A stretch of 64,000 nt of DNA from a bacterium (GTDB lineage Bacteria; Cyanobacteriota; Vampirovibrionia; Obscuribacterales; Obscuribacteraceae), in the NCBI GenBank assembly GCA_016124935.1, contig WGMS01000022.1, positions 74,647 through 138,646 of the forward strand. Direction: 5' to 3'. Position numbers and translations under genes: made by a program. How positions within the stretch are numbered: the stretch's first letter is position 1; each line of letters starts with the position of its first letter. The notes beneath the pieces are model-generated. The model saw only the letters and a list, made by a program, of their open reading frames with translations, had not been told where the DNA came from and did not search any database. Positions 1-9,683 of the stretch are shown here, piece by piece.

Positions 1-1797
1 TTTACTTGCCACGAGTTTGCGTAACTCTTCTTTTAGCTCTTCTGTTTCGGACTTGCCGGGCAGAAGGGTGATGAAGCAGGCCAGGCTCTCGCCTTTGATG
101 TCGTGGGGGACGCCGACCACAGCCGCTTCGGCCACATCGGGGTGTTCGACTAAGGCAGATTCTACCTCGCCGGGACCGACACGCTTGCCCGCCACTTTGA
201 TGGTGTCGTCGGAGCGACCATACAGGAACCAGGAGCCGTCCTCGTCTACCATTGCCCAGTCACCGTGGTACCAGACTCCGGGAAATTTCTCGAAATAAGT
301 TTCTATATAGCGCTCGGGCGCTTTGAGAAAGCCTTTGGTCATGGATGGACCTGGTTTTTTGCAGACCAGATGTCCGATCTCTCCTTTGATGCTCTTGCCC
401 TCTTCGTTAAAGACATCGATGTCCATGGCGAGACCGGGTCCGCCAAGAGAGCAGGGTTTGAGCGGCATCAAAGGTAGCGGAGTGAGCAGACCGCCGACCA
501 CTTCGGTGCCGCCGGATATGTTTATGACCGGGCATTTGCCTCCGCCTATCCGGTTGAAGAACCACATATAGCTGTCCTCGTCCCAGGGCTCACCGGTAGA
601 GCCTAATAGGCGCAGGCTCGCGAAGTCGTGCTTGTCCACCCATTCTTCTCCGGCAGAGCGCAGGGCGCGGATAGCCGTGGGCGAGATCCCCAGAGTGCTT
701 ACTTTCTGTTTCTCGACTATCTGCCAGATCCGGTCAGGTGTGGGATAATTCGGGGCGCCTTCGAATATTACCAGGGTTCCTCCCCAGAAAAGAACACCGA
801 TCATCTCCCAGGGGCCCATCATCCAGCCTATGTCCGTCACCCAGAAAAATATGTCTTCCGGCTGGACGTCGAAGCAAAAACCTAGCTCTTTGGAAATCTG
901 AGCAAGGGCACCGCCGTGGGTATGGACAGTGCCTTTCGGTTTGCCTGTGGTGCCTGAAGTGTAGAGATACATGGAGGGATGCTCGGCGGGCAGGTCATAA
1001 ACAGTGTCCACCGACTCTGCTTTTTCCAGCTCTTCATGGAGCCAGAGATCGCGTCCTTCTCTCCATTGCACGTCATTGCCGGTGTGTTTGAGCACCACCA
1101 CATTTTTGACCGAGGCTACCGCATCGGCTGCCTGATCGGCATCTTTCTTGATCTCGACAAGCTTGCCGCGCCTGACGCCACCATCGGCGGTGAAGAGGAC
1201 TTTTGCTTCACTGTCCTCCAGTCTGGCTGCCAGCGCCTGGGAGCCGAATCCGCTGAAGACCGGCACTGCCACCGCGCCTATTTTGAAACAGGCGAAAAGT
1301 ACTGCAACCACTTCCGGTACCATTGGCATATAGATGCCGACGGCGTCGCCTTTTCCTACACCAAGCCTTTTCATTACTCCTGCGGTTTTCGAGACCAGCT
1401 CGTTGAGTTCACCATAGGTGTATTTTCTCGCTTCGCCTTCCTCGCCTTCGAAAATGAGAGCCGGGTGATCTTTTCCTACGCTGGTTCTGGCACCCAGGGT
1501 TTTGCCCTTTTCCATGTGCCAGTCCAGGATGTTGTCGATAATGTTGAGCTCGCCGTCTACGAACCACTTGGTCCATTCGAAGCCATCGCTCTTATCCATA
1601 AGCTTCTTGTACTCTCGGGTCCATTTGACTCCCATGAATTTGAGAGCTTCTTCCCAGAACCAGTCGGTATCTTCGCAGGAGCGAGCAACAAGCTCTCTCC
1701 AGTCCTTCATGCCGTGCGCCTTCAAGAAGTCGGCTGCTCTGCAATCCAGGTATTTGCCCTGGGGTTTCCAGATCACGTTGGCTATGGTCTTGCTCAT
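1..1797 (-). CDS. AMP-forming acyl/acetyl-CoA synthetase (3' end cut by window edge)
   Basis: The gene starts at ATG 1797 and runs off the left edge, so 599 codons are visible. The protein belongs to the ANL adenylate-forming family and should activate acetate or a related short carboxylate with ATP and CoA in the cytoplasm. The AMP-binding loop YTSGTTGKPKG lies near residue 278, a GTEV-type A5 motif near residue 400, and a WYHGDWA/YGRSDD hinge segment further on. The C-terminal catalytic lysine motif is beyond the edge. The N-terminal extension (DWFWEEALKFMG region) is typical of acetyl-CoA synthetase-like proteins. An AGAGG sequence precedes the start. The exact substrate cannot be read from sequence. 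A second family member, more AcsA-like, lies at 36330. Confidence 0.85.
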   Translation of the reverse strand, partial: MSKTIANVIWKPQGKYLDCRAADFLKAHGMKDWRELVARSCEDTDWFWEEALKFMGVKWTREYKKLMDKSDGFEWTKWFVDGELNIIDNILDWHMEKGKTLGARTSVGKDHPALIFEGEEGEARKYTYGELNELVSKTAGVMKRLGVGKGDAVGIYMPMVPEVVAVLFACFKIGAVAVPVFSGFGSQALAARLEDSEAKVLFTADGGVRRGKLVEIKKDADQAADAVASVKNVVVLKHTGNDVQWREGRDLWLHEELEKAESVDTVYDLPAEHPSMYLYTSGTTGKPKGTVHTHGGALAQISKELGFCFDVQPEDIFFWVTDIGWMMGPWEMIGVLFWGGTLVIFEGAPNYPTPDRIWQIVEKQKVSTLGISPTAIRALRSAGEEWVDKHDFASLRLLGSTGEPWDEDSYMWFFNRIGGGKCPVINISGGTEVVGGLLTPLPLMPLKPCSLGGPGLAMDIDVFNEEGKSIKGEIGHLVCKKPGPSMTKGFLKAPERYIETYFEKFPGVWYHGDWAMVDEDGSWFLYGRSDDTIKVAGKRVGPGEVESALVEHPDVAEAAVVGVPHDIKGESLACFITLLPGKSETEELKEELRKLVASK

Positions 1798-1942
1798 TAC
1801 TACCGACCTCTTGGTTTCGGGGCGTGAAAACATATTGACATATTGATGGGTTTCCGGAGCTAGATTTTACTAAGAGCTTGCCCGTTTAACCTTATATATG
1901 ATCGAAATCTTCGAATTCTCCGGGGAATGCTTGCTTGAAAAC

Positions 1943-3352
1943 TCAGCTCGATCCCGAGATGGCGCTGCGCAGCTTCTTCTCTTTTTCGAAATGCTCTTTG
2001 GCTTCCTTATCGAGACCGTTCTTTTTCAAATAGAGCGCGTACTCTTTGTGGAGATCCTGCAGGAATACAGGATTCACCTTGGTCTCGATCTCTCTTTCTC
2101 GAATCGCCTCTTCATAGGCGCCTCTTGCGCTTTTCAGATCTCCTTTTGCCGCGTAGAGGCGAGCCAGTTCGGTTATCGCCTTGGCATAGCGCTTGTTGTC
2201 TTTGCCTTTAATCTGTTTTTCCAGAGCCATTCTCTCTTTGATCGCGGTCTCTGCTTCTTCCAGCTTCTTCGACCTGACAAGGGCCTTCACCAGCAATTCC
2301 AGGAACTTCGATTCGGTTTTAAATTCGCGTTTTGTTGTTTCTGTCTGCTTCGATATTGCGATTGCTTCGCGACAGATTTTGATGCACTCTTCATATTCTC
2401 TAATGTTCAATTTGAGGGAGGCAAGGGAAAAATAGCTTTCTATTCTGCACTGGTTGTTCTCTTTGCCTTCTTTCTTCGAGAGGATTTCGATCGCTTTTTT
2501 ATAGCAGCGCTCCGCTTCGTCGAACTGATCGTCCATGAGAGCCAGCCTTCCTTTTACGAAGTAAGAACGGCCAAGCAGCGCTGAATGCGGCTCTTGTTTT
2601 TCCAGATCAGGCAAATAGCTATCCAGATAAACCTTGGCTTCCGGTAGATTCATGCCTTCTAAAGATTCCCGGGCGGCAAGATAGAGTTCTTCTGGGCTCT
2701 TTTTCTTTAGAGCCGGATTGTCTTTGTAATGCATCGGTGAGGCAAGCACCAGAGCTTCTTGCTTTATCAAGTCCGCCTGCTTTTTGTCGCCTTGCTCTTC
2801 TAGAATCGCCGCTTTCGTTATAAGAATGCGGTGCATAGTATGATCTGGTGCCAGTATCGATTTGCCTGTATCAAAAGCACTGTTGATGGTGTCATATGCG
2901 TCTTCAAGTCTTTTCTCCCGAATGGCGATTTCGCTCTGCAAAACCATTCCTTTGACCAGATTGAGCGCGATCTCTCTATTCAGATCTCCGCCCTTGTCAG
3001 GCTTCCAGAGGGTTCTAAAGATCTTCAACGATTCTTGCAAGCTGGAAGAGGCTTTGTTTAAATCACCGCTCTCGAAATAGACTTCTGAGAGAGCAAGCAG
3101 GGTTCTGGCTCGTTCACCTCTCATTGATCCGCTTGCGCTCAGGTTTGCCAGGGCTTCTTCGTATACGGTGGCAGCTTTCTTGAATTGCTTGCGACTCTGC
3201 AGTACATAGGCGCGATTACAGCTCTCTTCCCAGCGCTGACGAGGATCTGGTTGATCAAGGAGGTTGCCGCCACAGCCCTGAAACAGAAGAGCGAGCAGCA
3301 GCGATAGAGCAGGAAGGTTAATGGAGGAAGTTGTTTCTCTTCTTAGAATCAA
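1943..3352 (-). CDS. TPR-repeat lipoprotein
   Basis: A 469-residue protein with a hydrophobic N-terminus ending in LFQGC, so Cys27 is a probable lipidation site and the protein is probably membrane-anchored outside the cytoplasm. The rest is helical TPR repeats, with clear units around residues 70-105, 225-330 and 385-450, and a charged C-terminus. TPR arrays are protein-interaction scaffolds; no catalytic domain is visible. Its ATG overlaps the stop of the membrane gene at 3349-3729 by 4 nt, which implies translational coupling. It is the last gene of the run that starts with the MocR-type regulator at 6873. The partner protein is unknown. Confidence 0.8.
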   Translation of the reverse strand: MILRRETTSSINLPALSLLLALLFQGCGGNLLDQPDPRQRWEESCNRAYVLQSRKQFKKAATVYEEALANLSASGSMRGERARTLLALSEVYFESGDLNKASSSLQESLKIFRTLWKPDKGGDLNREIALNLVKGMVLQSEIAIREKRLEDAYDTINSAFDTGKSILAPDHTMHRILITKAAILEEQGDKKQADLIKQEALVLASPMHYKDNPALKKKSPEELYLAARESLEGMNLPEAKVYLDSYLPDLEKQEPHSALLGRSYFVKGRLALMDDQFDEAERCYKKAIEILSKKEGKENNQCRIESYFSLASLKLNIREYEECIKICREAIAISKQTETTKREFKTESKFLELLVKALVRSKKLEEAETAIKERMALEKQIKGKDNKRYAKAITELARLYAAKGDLKSARGAYEEAIREREIETKVNPVFLQDLHKEYALYLKKNGLDKEAKEHFEKEKKLRSAISGSS

Positions 3353-3729
3353 ATGCAGAATCCGAAAAAATTATCCCAGGGAATTTTGCTGAGGAAGACC
3401 TCCAGATCAAGAACGATACAGCCCAGCAAATTGGCCACCATGACCGCCGACCAGACCAGTCGAGGAGGATGTCTTTCCAGGAGCATCAAAACCGTTCCTT
3501 CCACCATTATCGAATAGGTGCCGAATAGAGTCAGACCCCAGGTGTTGGAGCCGGCGATATAAGGGCCAAGACCGAGAATCAGACCCAGAAAGGAGGCGAA
3601 ATTCATCAGCAAGGAGTCGAACATAGACTGAGGCAGGCTGCCCCATTGCATACGCCAGAGGATGAAGCCCTCGACCAGCAACAATGGAACAAACTGGAAA
3701 ATGTAGAATCCTAACATCGTTAGGTTCAA
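3349..3729 (-). CDS. small integral membrane protein
   Basis: A 126-residue hydrophobic protein with about four predicted membrane segments (roughly residues 5-22, 38-60, 65-85 and 92-113). I do not recognise a family. It lies 11 bp after pdxT and overlaps the following TPR lipoprotein by 4 nt (ATGA), so the two are probably translated together. A membrane partner for the lipoprotein is possible, but that is inference from gene order only. Confidence 0.7.
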   Translation of the reverse strand: MNLTMLGFYIFQFVPLLLVEGFILWRMQWGSLPQSMFDSLLMNFASFLGLILGLGPYIAGSNTWGLTLFGTYSIMVEGTVLMLLERHPPRLVWSAVMVANLLGCIVLDLEVFLSKIPWDNFFGFCI

Positions 3730-3740
3730 TTCTATCTTTT

Positions 3741-4343
3741 CTATCCTTCTTTAACCAGGATCTCCTCGATCATTCCTTTGAAGAATTCATGGACTCTTGT
3801 GTCTTCGGTCAGCTCAGGGTGGAAGGTGGTCGCAAGCAGGTTCTTCTGGCGGGCCATGAAGATCTCGTTCTCTCCTCGAGCTAGAATCTCCACGTCTTTT
3901 CCCGCCGATATTATCTGGGGCGCCCTTATGAAGACCGCCGGATAAGGTAGAGCTTCGCCTCTGATGGCGATATCGGCTTCGAAGCTGGCTTTCTGGGGTC
4001 CATATGCGTTTCTTCTTACGGTGATATCCATCAGGCAGAGAGTTTTCTGATCGCTTCCCTCCACGGATTTCGCCAGCATTATGGAGCCCATACAGGTCCC
4101 ATAGACAGGCATTCTCTCTTTGAGGGCTTTCTCTTTGATTCTATCTAGCAGCTCGGCGGCAGCAAAGTCGGCGAGGCGGTTTATCGTGGTCGATTCGCCG
4201 CCTGGGATAATAAGGGCTTCGATGCCCTCCAGCTCATGGATATACTTTATTGGTACAGGCTCCAGGTCGATTTTGCTAAGCATCGATGCGTGCTCGGCCA
4301 CATCGCCCTGGAGGGCAAGAACGCCTACTTTTATCTTTACCAT
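3741..4343 (-). CDS. pdxT: pyridoxal 5'-phosphate synthase glutaminase subunit PdxT
   Basis: PdxT hydrolyses glutamine and channels ammonia to PdxS in the DXP-independent route to pyridoxal 5'-phosphate. The 200-residue length is normal. The class I glutaminase triad is complete: Cys84 in GTCMG, His175 and Glu177 in FHPE, equivalent to Cys79/His170/Glu172 of the Bacillus subtilis enzyme. The residue after the nucleophile is Met where Ala is usual, a mild variation. The PGGEST oxyanion-loop motif is at residues 48-53. The start overlaps the end of pdxS by 7 bp, as expected for a coupled subunit pair. Confidence 0.96.
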   Translation of the reverse strand: MVKIKVGVLALQGDVAEHASMLSKIDLEPVPIKYIHELEGIEALIIPGGESTTINRLADFAAAELLDRIKEKALKERMPVYGTCMGSIMLAKSVEGSDQKTLCLMDITVRRNAYGPQKASFEADIAIRGEALPYPAVFIRAPQIISAGKDVEILARGENEIFMARQKNLLATTFHPELTEDTRVHEFFKGMIEEILVKEG

Positions 4344-5254
4344 CCCCGGCTTGCCAGCTCCTCTTCCGGGCTCAGGGAGCGTGCCGAGCGGCCTACCATA
4401 GGCTCTCCGAGGTTCCTGCTTACTTCGGCCAGAACTTCGGGGTCTTTGTAATAGGTTGTCGCTTTGACAATGGCGGCGGCGCGTTTTTCGGGATCGCCGG
4501 ATTTGAAAATACCGGAGCCGACAAAGACACCGTCGACACCGAGCTGCATCATCAAGGCGGCGTCGGCAGGGGTGGCTATACCGCCGGCGGCGAAGTTTAC
4601 CACCGGGAGCTTGCCATCCAGTTTTACTTGTTTAACCAGTTCGAAGGGCGCACCAATCTCTTTGGCATAGTTCATCACTTCATCATCCGACATGGCCACG
4701 AGCTTTCTGATCTCGCCTAATATAGACCGGGCATGGCGAACCGCTTCCACCACGTCGCCTGTGCCGGCTTCGCCCTTGGTGCGGATCATGGCGGCACCTT
4801 CGCCGATGCGACGCAGGGCTTCGCCCAGATTGCGCGCTCCGCAGACAAAAGGAATGGTGAACTTGGATTTGTCGATATGATACTGTTCGTCAGCCGGTGT
4901 CAGGACCTCGCTTTCGTCGACGCAATCGACGCCCAGAGATTCGAGGATCTGAGCTTCCACGAAGTGTCCGATTCTTGCTTTTGCCATCACCGGAATGGAG
5001 ACCGCTTCGATAATTTTTGATACCAGCTCCGGATCGCTCATTCGGGCGACACCGCCGTCGGCTCTTATATCTGCCGGTACTCTTTCGAGGGCCATCACCG
5101 AGACTGCTCCGGCAGCTTCGGCTATTTTTGCCTGCTCGGCATTGACCACGTCCATGATCACGCCGCCCTTAAGCATCTGGGGCAATGCTCTTTTTACTTT
5201 TTGAGTGCCGGATAACTTTTCATTCGAGATTTTCTCTTTTAGTTTTGTAGCCAT
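4337..5254 (-). CDS. pdxS: pyridoxal 5'-phosphate synthase lyase subunit PdxS
   Basis: PdxS is the (beta/alpha)8 synthase that makes PLP from ribose 5-phosphate, glyceraldehyde 3-phosphate and ammonia; it forms a dodecamer decorated with PdxT. Active-site residues are present: Asp35 (GVIMDVV), Lys92 (AKARIGH) and Lys160 (IRTKGE), each offset by 11 from the Bacillus numbering, which reflects a short N-terminal extension. The 305-residue length is normal. The gene follows the MocR-type regulator by only 14 bp and overlaps pdxT, so PLP synthesis and its likely regulator form one transcript. Confidence 0.97.
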   Translation of the reverse strand: MATKLKEKISNEKLSGTQKVKRALPQMLKGGVIMDVVNAEQAKIAEAAGAVSVMALERVPADIRADGGVARMSDPELVSKIIEAVSIPVMAKARIGHFVEAQILESLGVDCVDESEVLTPADEQYHIDKSKFTIPFVCGARNLGEALRRIGEGAAMIRTKGEAGTGDVVEAVRHARSILGEIRKLVAMSDDEVMNYAKEIGAPFELVKQVKLDGKLPVVNFAAGGIATPADAALMMQLGVDGVFVGSGIFKSGDPEKRAAAIVKATTYYKDPEVLAEVSRNLGEPMVGRSARSLSPEEELASRGW

Positions 5255-5268
5255 GCGAAGGTTCCTCC

Positions 5269-6873
5269 CTATATAAATGTATGGCCGCCGCCGGCGAACA
5301 CCGGTCGGCTAGAGTTGGATTTTCTTGCTTCTACCAGATCGAAATAACTCTCCACCGCCTGCCTCAATCTCTCGATTCCGGCTTTGATAGTGGCTTCGTC
5401 GTTTTGGATAAAGCAGAGCCTGAGGTGACTTGTGTTCTCTCCCGACAAGAAACAGAGATGACCGGGAGCAAAAGAGACGTTTCTGTCTCGGGCGTGGAGC
5501 AAGAGTTCTTTTGTCGAATGTCCTTCCGGTAACTTCATCCAGATGAACATACCGCCTTCCGGTTTGCTCCAGGTGATACCTTTTTTGGTACCAAAGGCTT
5601 GATGCAGCTCGGCTAACATAGTGTCTCTTCTTCTTTTATAGGTCTCTCTGACGGACCGTAGATGGTCTTCCAGAAGCCCTTTTGCAAGGAACTCCGCCAG
5701 AAAAATCTGGGAGAGAGAATTGGTAGAGAGATTCGAGGCTCGCTTGGCTAATATGAGTCTACCTAGCACCTCCTGTGGTGCTACCAGCCATCCCAATCGA
5801 AGGGCGGGGCAGAGCGCTTTTGAAAAAGTACCCTGGTGAATGACTATCTTGTCGCCACCGGGAAGCGCTCTCAAGGATGGCAACCTCTCCCCTTCGTAGC
5901 GGAGATCGCCGACAAAATCATCTTCCAGAATCGGGACTTGATACTGACTGGCAAGGGCAAGCAAAGCCACCCTTCTTGTTAGCGACATCGTCATCCCGGT
6001 AGGATTCTGAAAGTTGGGGATAACGTAGATGAGCTTGGGGCGATAGCGCTTTAGATGCGATTCCAGTACATCCAGACGAATGCCTTCTTCGTCCATGGGG
6101 GTGGGAAGGCATTCTGCCTGTCGATTCTTGAAGCTACAACCTCCCCAGAGATAAGACGGATCCTCCATGGCGACCCGGTCTCCGGGGTTGACAAAGACGC
6201 TGCTGACTATGTCTATGCCCTGTTGAGAGCCGCTTACAATTAAGAGTTCCTCTTGTTGGGCGGGGATTTCGATTCGTCTGAGGTGAAAAAGAACCTGTCT
6301 GCGCAGACTTGGGTGCCCTTCGGCAGGACTGTATTCGAAGAGTCCCCGGGCGCGATTCTCTTCCATAATCGCCCCTAGAATAGATTCGAAGTCTTCGGTC
6401 GGATAGCTATCAAAAGAAGGTATGCCGCCGGCGAAAGAGATAAGATCAGGTTTCCACTCATAGGTCTCGTTTTCAGAGCGAAAGATGTCGTATATAGACT
6501 GATTGGCAAGGGAGAACTTTCTGGTCCAGTCCACAGCTTCGGATTCGCTGCCCACGACGGAAGAACCTTCAGCCAGAGGCTTTCTTGCGAAGGAGCCTTT
6601 TCCGACATGGCTTTCGAGATAGCCCATTCTGGTCAATTCGGCATAGGCGCGGGCGGCGGTGGAGCGATCGATGGAGAGCAGGGCAGCCAATTCTCGATTG
6701 GTGGGTAGCTTTCTGCCGGCAATAATCTTGCCGCTGTCGATCATGCTTCGGAAGCTTTCGGCAATCTGGGCGTAATAAGGCGTCTGGTTGTCTTCTTTAT
6801 CCATTGCCGTGGCAAGCAAGGAGGTCCAGTCGGGCTGGGCTTGTGGTTCGTCTTTTGGGGATAAACCAGGCAT
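5269..6873 (-). CDS. MocR/PdxR-family regulator (GntR helix-turn-helix plus aminotransferase-like domain)
   Basis: A 534-residue fusion of a winged helix-turn-helix (about residues 33-97, [10 protein letters not shown] to GKGSFA) and a fold-type I aminotransferase-like domain. The PLP-binding lysine is Lys352 in GTFSKAL, and the PNFQNPTG motif is at about residues 287-294. In PdxR-type MocR proteins the second domain senses PLP and controls pdxST. Here the gene lies immediately upstream of pdxS in the same direction, which supports a PdxR role. PdxR genes are commonly divergent from pdxST, so this co-directional layout is less usual. A 2-aminoadipate-type aminotransferase is the alternative, but the DNA-binding domain is clear. 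Confidence 0.88.
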   Translation of the reverse strand: MPGLSPKDEPQAQPDWTSLLATAMDKEDNQTPYYAQIAESFRSMIDSGKIIAGRKLPTNRELAALLSIDRSTAARAYAELTRMGYLESHVGKGSFARKPLAEGSSVVGSESEAVDWTRKFSLANQSIYDIFRSENETYEWKPDLISFAGGIPSFDSYPTEDFESILGAIMEENRARGLFEYSPAEGHPSLRRQVLFHLRRIEIPAQQEELLIVSGSQQGIDIVSSVFVNPGDRVAMEDPSYLWGGCSFKNRQAECLPTPMDEEGIRLDVLESHLKRYRPKLIYVIPNFQNPTGMTMSLTRRVALLALASQYQVPILEDDFVGDLRYEGERLPSLRALPGGDKIVIHQGTFSKALCPALRLGWLVAPQEVLGRLILAKRASNLSTNSLSQIFLAEFLAKGLLEDHLRSVRETYKRRRDTMLAELHQAFGTKKGITWSKPEGGMFIWMKLPEGHSTKELLLHARDRNVSFAPGHLCFLSGENTSHLRLCFIQNDEATIKAGIERLRQAVESYFDLVEARKSNSSRPVFAGGGHTFI

Positions 6874-6914
6874 CTGCTCTTTCCTCTAGATTGCGAAAGA
6901 GCATTTTAGCGCGA

Positions 6915-6939
6915 TTGGCTGTTATTGTATGCCAGCCAA
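6915..6939. promoter_or_regulatory. inverted repeat upstream of the MocR gene, candidate operator
   Basis: Perfect 7-bp arms TTGGCTG and CAGCCAA are separated by 11 bp and lie 42 bp before the MocR start. On the minus strand the spacer contains TACAAT, a plausible -10 element, so a protein bound here would cover the promoter. Autoregulatory binding by the MocR protein is inference. Confidence 0.4.
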
Positions 6940-6943
6940 AAGA

Positions 6944-7699
6944 TTAATTGTCCTTATTGTCTGGGGGGCTAGCCGCAGCGCCGCTGGTTTCTGATTTCTG
7001 GGTCAGTCCATCGGCGTTTACATAAAGAACAATCAGCCATACGATGAAGAGGACGATGGTCCAGAAGAAAAGAAAGATCGCCTGGGGCACTAAAGAGGCG
7101 AAGGTAAGGATGCTGACCAGAAAGAGCAGGATCCAGATTACCCGACCGGCCAGGCCTATGCGTCGAGAAACCATGGTCTTTTCCAGCAAAAACTCGGTCA
7201 GGTGGTATCCAGCCAATGCATACAATATGTTGGAGAGTATGAAGATTCTTCCCAGGGCCTGGTCCAGAATCATCCAGCCTTCCAGTCGGAGAATCGACCG
7301 GTTCAGGGTTGTGTCATAGAGAGAGCGATAGGAGACATCGACGAAGTGGATCATCAGATTGAAAAAGGTCTCAACATCCACTGTGAGCGCGATCATGACC
7401 AGGAAAAGGCAGAAGATCTTGCGTTGTGCGTCTTTGGCAGGAGCAATTTTATATAGACAGATCAAGAAATAGGTAAGAGAGAGGCAGGCGGTTAAAAGGG
7501 CCAGGCTGTTTATTTGCCAGAGCAAGGGATGGATGGCGGCGAAGCTCATCAGTCTCTCGACTGAAAACTGGCTCAGGTCGCCGGCTCTGAAGCAATAGAT
7601 GGTGGACAGTATAGCGAAAGTGTGGGCGATTGCTCCGTAGAGGCAGGCTTTCTGAACCGCTCTTAAATCCGAGTTCTTTTCGAAACTCTTCTTAGCCAT
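6944..7699 (-). CDS. polytopic membrane protein of unknown function
   Basis: A hydrophobic protein of about 251 residues with six likely membrane segments and short charged termini. I do not recognise the family. The start is placed at ATG 7699 (MAKKSFEKN), where ATGGCTAA overlaps the serS stop; an upstream in-frame start at 7720 would extend the overlap to 29 bp. The gene directly follows serS on the same strand and is probably co-transcribed with it. The C-terminal tail is polar and should face the cytoplasm if the N-terminus does. Confidence 0.7.
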   Translation of the reverse strand: MAKKSFEKNSDLRAVQKACLYGAIAHTFAILSTIYCFRAGDLSQFSVERLMSFAAIHPLLWQINSLALLTACLSLTYFLICLYKIAPAKDAQRKIFCLFLVMIALTVDVETFFNLMIHFVDVSYRSLYDTTLNRSILRLEGWMILDQALGRIFILSNILYALAGYHLTEFLLEKTMVSRRIGLAGRVIWILLFLVSILTFASLVPQAIFLFFWTIVLFIVWLIVLYVNADGLTQKSETSGAAASPPDNKDN

Positions 7700-8966
7700 C
7701 TTTTCTGATGATTTCGACACCGTTCAAATAGGGCACCAGTGCCGGAGGCACTTTGACGGAGCCGTCTTCCTGCTGGTTGTTCTCGAGAATGGCGGCCATG
7801 GCTCTGCCAATCGCCAGACCGGAGCCGTTTATGGTGTGAACGAAACGGGCTTTGCCGCCATCTTTCGGGCGGTATTTGATGCCGGCTCTTCTTGCCTGGA
7901 ACTCGGCAAAGTTGCTGCAGGAGCTTATCTCTCGATATTTGTCCTGGGCAGGGAACCAGACCTCCAGGTCATAGCATTTGCGGGCGCAAAAACCGAGATC
8001 GCCTGCACAGAGGATGACTTTGCGATAGGGCAACTCCAGGGCTTCCAGAATCATCTCTGCGTCCCTGGTCAGCTTTTCGTGCTCTGCTTCGGAGTCTTCC
8101 GGAGTGGTTATTTTAACCAGCTCCACTTTGTTGAATTGATGCTGGCGAATGTAGCCCCGGGTATCTTTGCCGGCGCTGCCCGCCTCGCGGCGAAAGTTGG
8201 GGGTATAGGCGCAGTGGAGAATCGGCAGATCCTCTTCGTTCAGGGTCTCTTTGCGATAAAGATTGGTGACCGGCACTTCGGCGGTGGGCGTGAGATAGAG
8301 TTCATCATCGGCGCAGCGGTAGAAATCGCCCTCGAACTTGGGCAGCTGTCCGGTACCTTCCATGCAGTCTCGGTTGATCAAGATAGGAGGGAACACTTCG
8401 GTATAGCCGTGCTTGCCGTGGAAGTCGAGCATGAAGTTCATGAGGGCCCGCTCTAATTTGGCGCCCCAGTTATAGAGAACAGTGAACCTTGATTCGGCCA
8501 CTTTGACACCGCGTTCAAAATCGAAAATATTGAGATCGGCGCCGATTTCGTAATGGTGTCTTGGATTTTTTATATCCGGGACCTCGCCCCAGGTGGAGAC
8601 TACCACGTTCTCGTTCTCGTCTTTGCCGTCCGGGACGCTGTCATCGGGCATGTTCGGGATTGCCATCTGAATCTCTTTGAGCTTTTCATCGAGAACCGTT
8701 CTCTGTTTAGCCACTTCCTCATATTCTTCTTTGAGTCTTTTAGATTCGTTCTTCATGGCTTCTTTCTCTTCCGGGCTGAATTTGCCGGTTTTGAAAGATT
8801 CGGAGATTTCGTTTCTTTTGCGATTCAGCTCTTCCCAGCGAGAAAGAGCATCGCGATATTCCTCGTCGACTTGAATGAGCTCTTTGATGGAGGTGTTGCC
8901 ATTTCTTCTCGATATGGCGGCTTCCACTTTCTCTTTGTTCTCTCTTACATATCTGAGGTCAAGCAT
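7692..8966 (-). CDS. serS: seryl-tRNA synthetase
   Basis: SerRS charges tRNA(Ser), and tRNA(Sec) where present, with serine. The 424-residue protein has the N-terminal antiparallel coiled-coil arm (about residues 30-105) that contacts the long variable arm of tRNA, then the class II catalytic core with motif 2 (RREAGSAGKDTRGYIRQHQF) and motif 3 (GSGLAIGRAMAAILE). Length is normal. The start is the ATG with a good TATAAT element upstream. Serylation of tRNA(Sec) is the first step of selenocysteine synthesis, so this enzyme would also serve the predicted selenoprotein at 32191-32553. Confidence 0.97.
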   Translation of the reverse strand: MLDLRYVRENKEKVEAAISRRNGNTSIKELIQVDEEYRDALSRWEELNRKRNEISESFKTGKFSPEEKEAMKNESKRLKEEYEEVAKQRTVLDEKLKEIQMAIPNMPDDSVPDGKDENENVVVSTWGEVPDIKNPRHHYEIGADLNIFDFERGVKVAESRFTVLYNWGAKLERALMNFMLDFHGKHGYTEVFPPILINRDCMEGTGQLPKFEGDFYRCADDELYLTPTAEVPVTNLYRKETLNEEDLPILHCAYTPNFRREAGSAGKDTRGYIRQHQFNKVELVKITTPEDSEAEHEKLTRDAEMILEALELPYRKVILCAGDLGFCARKCYDLEVWFPAQDKYREISSCSNFAEFQARRAGIKYRPKDGGKARFVHTINGSGLAIGRAMAAILENNQQEDGSVKVPPALVPYLNGVEIIRKDG

Positions 8967-9021
8967 TGAACTATTTCCTGTCGCCTTGCGTCTTAACTTC
9001 TATCACCGTGTCAAAGTCGAA

Positions 9022-9027
9022 ATTATA
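9022..9027 (-). promoter_or_regulatory. -10 element of the serS promoter
   Basis: A perfect TATAAT on the minus strand lies 55 bp before the serS start. No good -35 match is present at 17 bp (TGAAAA is the nearest), so the promoter call rests mainly on the -10. Confidence 0.5.
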
Positions 9028-9114
9028 GCGAAAGCGGGCTCAAGTTTTCAGCCAATAGCGTTCTCGGTGACATTCTGTTGCGTCGCCATTATCCGGATTC
9101 TGGGAGGAAGCGCC

Positions 9115-9594
9115 ATGAAAGAATTTTGTCTCGATGAAAAGAGCTTGCAGACTCCGTTTCGCTCCTGGCGGCAGTCTCTGGGTGTGCTGGGTGAGGATGT
9201 CGCCAGTATGTATCTGACCGGTCTGGGATGGCGGGTTATCGAGCGCAACTGGCGGAGCTACCGTGCTTGCGAACTGGATATAATAGCGAGGGACCCTCAA
9301 GGGACTGTGGTTTTCGTAGAGGTCAAAACGCGGGCTGCTTTCATCGGTGTCTACGGGAAAGAGTCGGTGGAGAGCGCGCTTGCCTCTGTGGACAGATCTA
9401 AACAAGACAAAATCAAAAGGGGCGCTTTGATTTTTTTGTCGAAGTCCGGTTTGCAGCAAAGACAGGGGCGAAGATTCGATGTGCTGGTGGTTACGATCAA
9501 GCGATGTACCGTGGCCTACGAAGCGGGTAGTCGCTTCATCAGGGTGCGGGATGGAGACCTGGATCTGCTGCATATAGAGGGCGCATTCGACTGA
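9115..9594 (+). CDS. yraN: YraN/UPF0102 family endonuclease-like protein
   Basis: A 159-residue protein of the UPF0102 family with a restriction-endonuclease-like fold. Family signatures are visible: a G-E-(D)-x-A-x-x-Y/L helix (LGEDVASMYLTGLGWRVIERN), ELDIIARD, and VFVEVKTR, which carries the E-x-K part of a PD-(D/E)XK site. The start is set at ATG 9115 because GGGAGGAAG precedes it with good spacing; an open frame continues upstream into the serS 5' region but has no homologous content. The cellular role of the family is poorly defined. It ends in a normal TGA stop. Confidence 0.88.
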   Translation: MKEFCLDEKSLQTPFRSWRQSLGVLGEDVASMYLTGLGWRVIERNWRSYRACELDIIARDPQGTVVFVEVKTRAAFIGVYGKESVESALASVDRSKQDKIKRGALIFLSKSGLQQRQGRRFDVLVVTIKRCTVAYEAGSRFIRVRDGDLDLLHIEGAFD

Positions 9595-9683
9595 TACTGT
9601 ATTTAGTGAGATATTGGTTTTGAAGTATCGCTTTGTTCATAACTGTCCGAGTCCTTGGTTCACTGGTGGTAGAATCTTCCTTT

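Noticed and set aside
6915..6939. Terminator after the membrane gene upstream of mocR
   Set aside because: The inverted repeat has an 11-bp spacer containing a -10-like element and no U-run, so an operator is more likely. The upstream gene also ends before it.
8875..9114. Upstream extension of the YraN frame
   Set aside because: It runs into serS sequence and has no UPF0102 content; the ribosome site supports ATG 9115.
5281..9573. Many frames opposite mocR, serS and yraN
   Set aside because: They are shadows of long, well-supported genes on the other strand.
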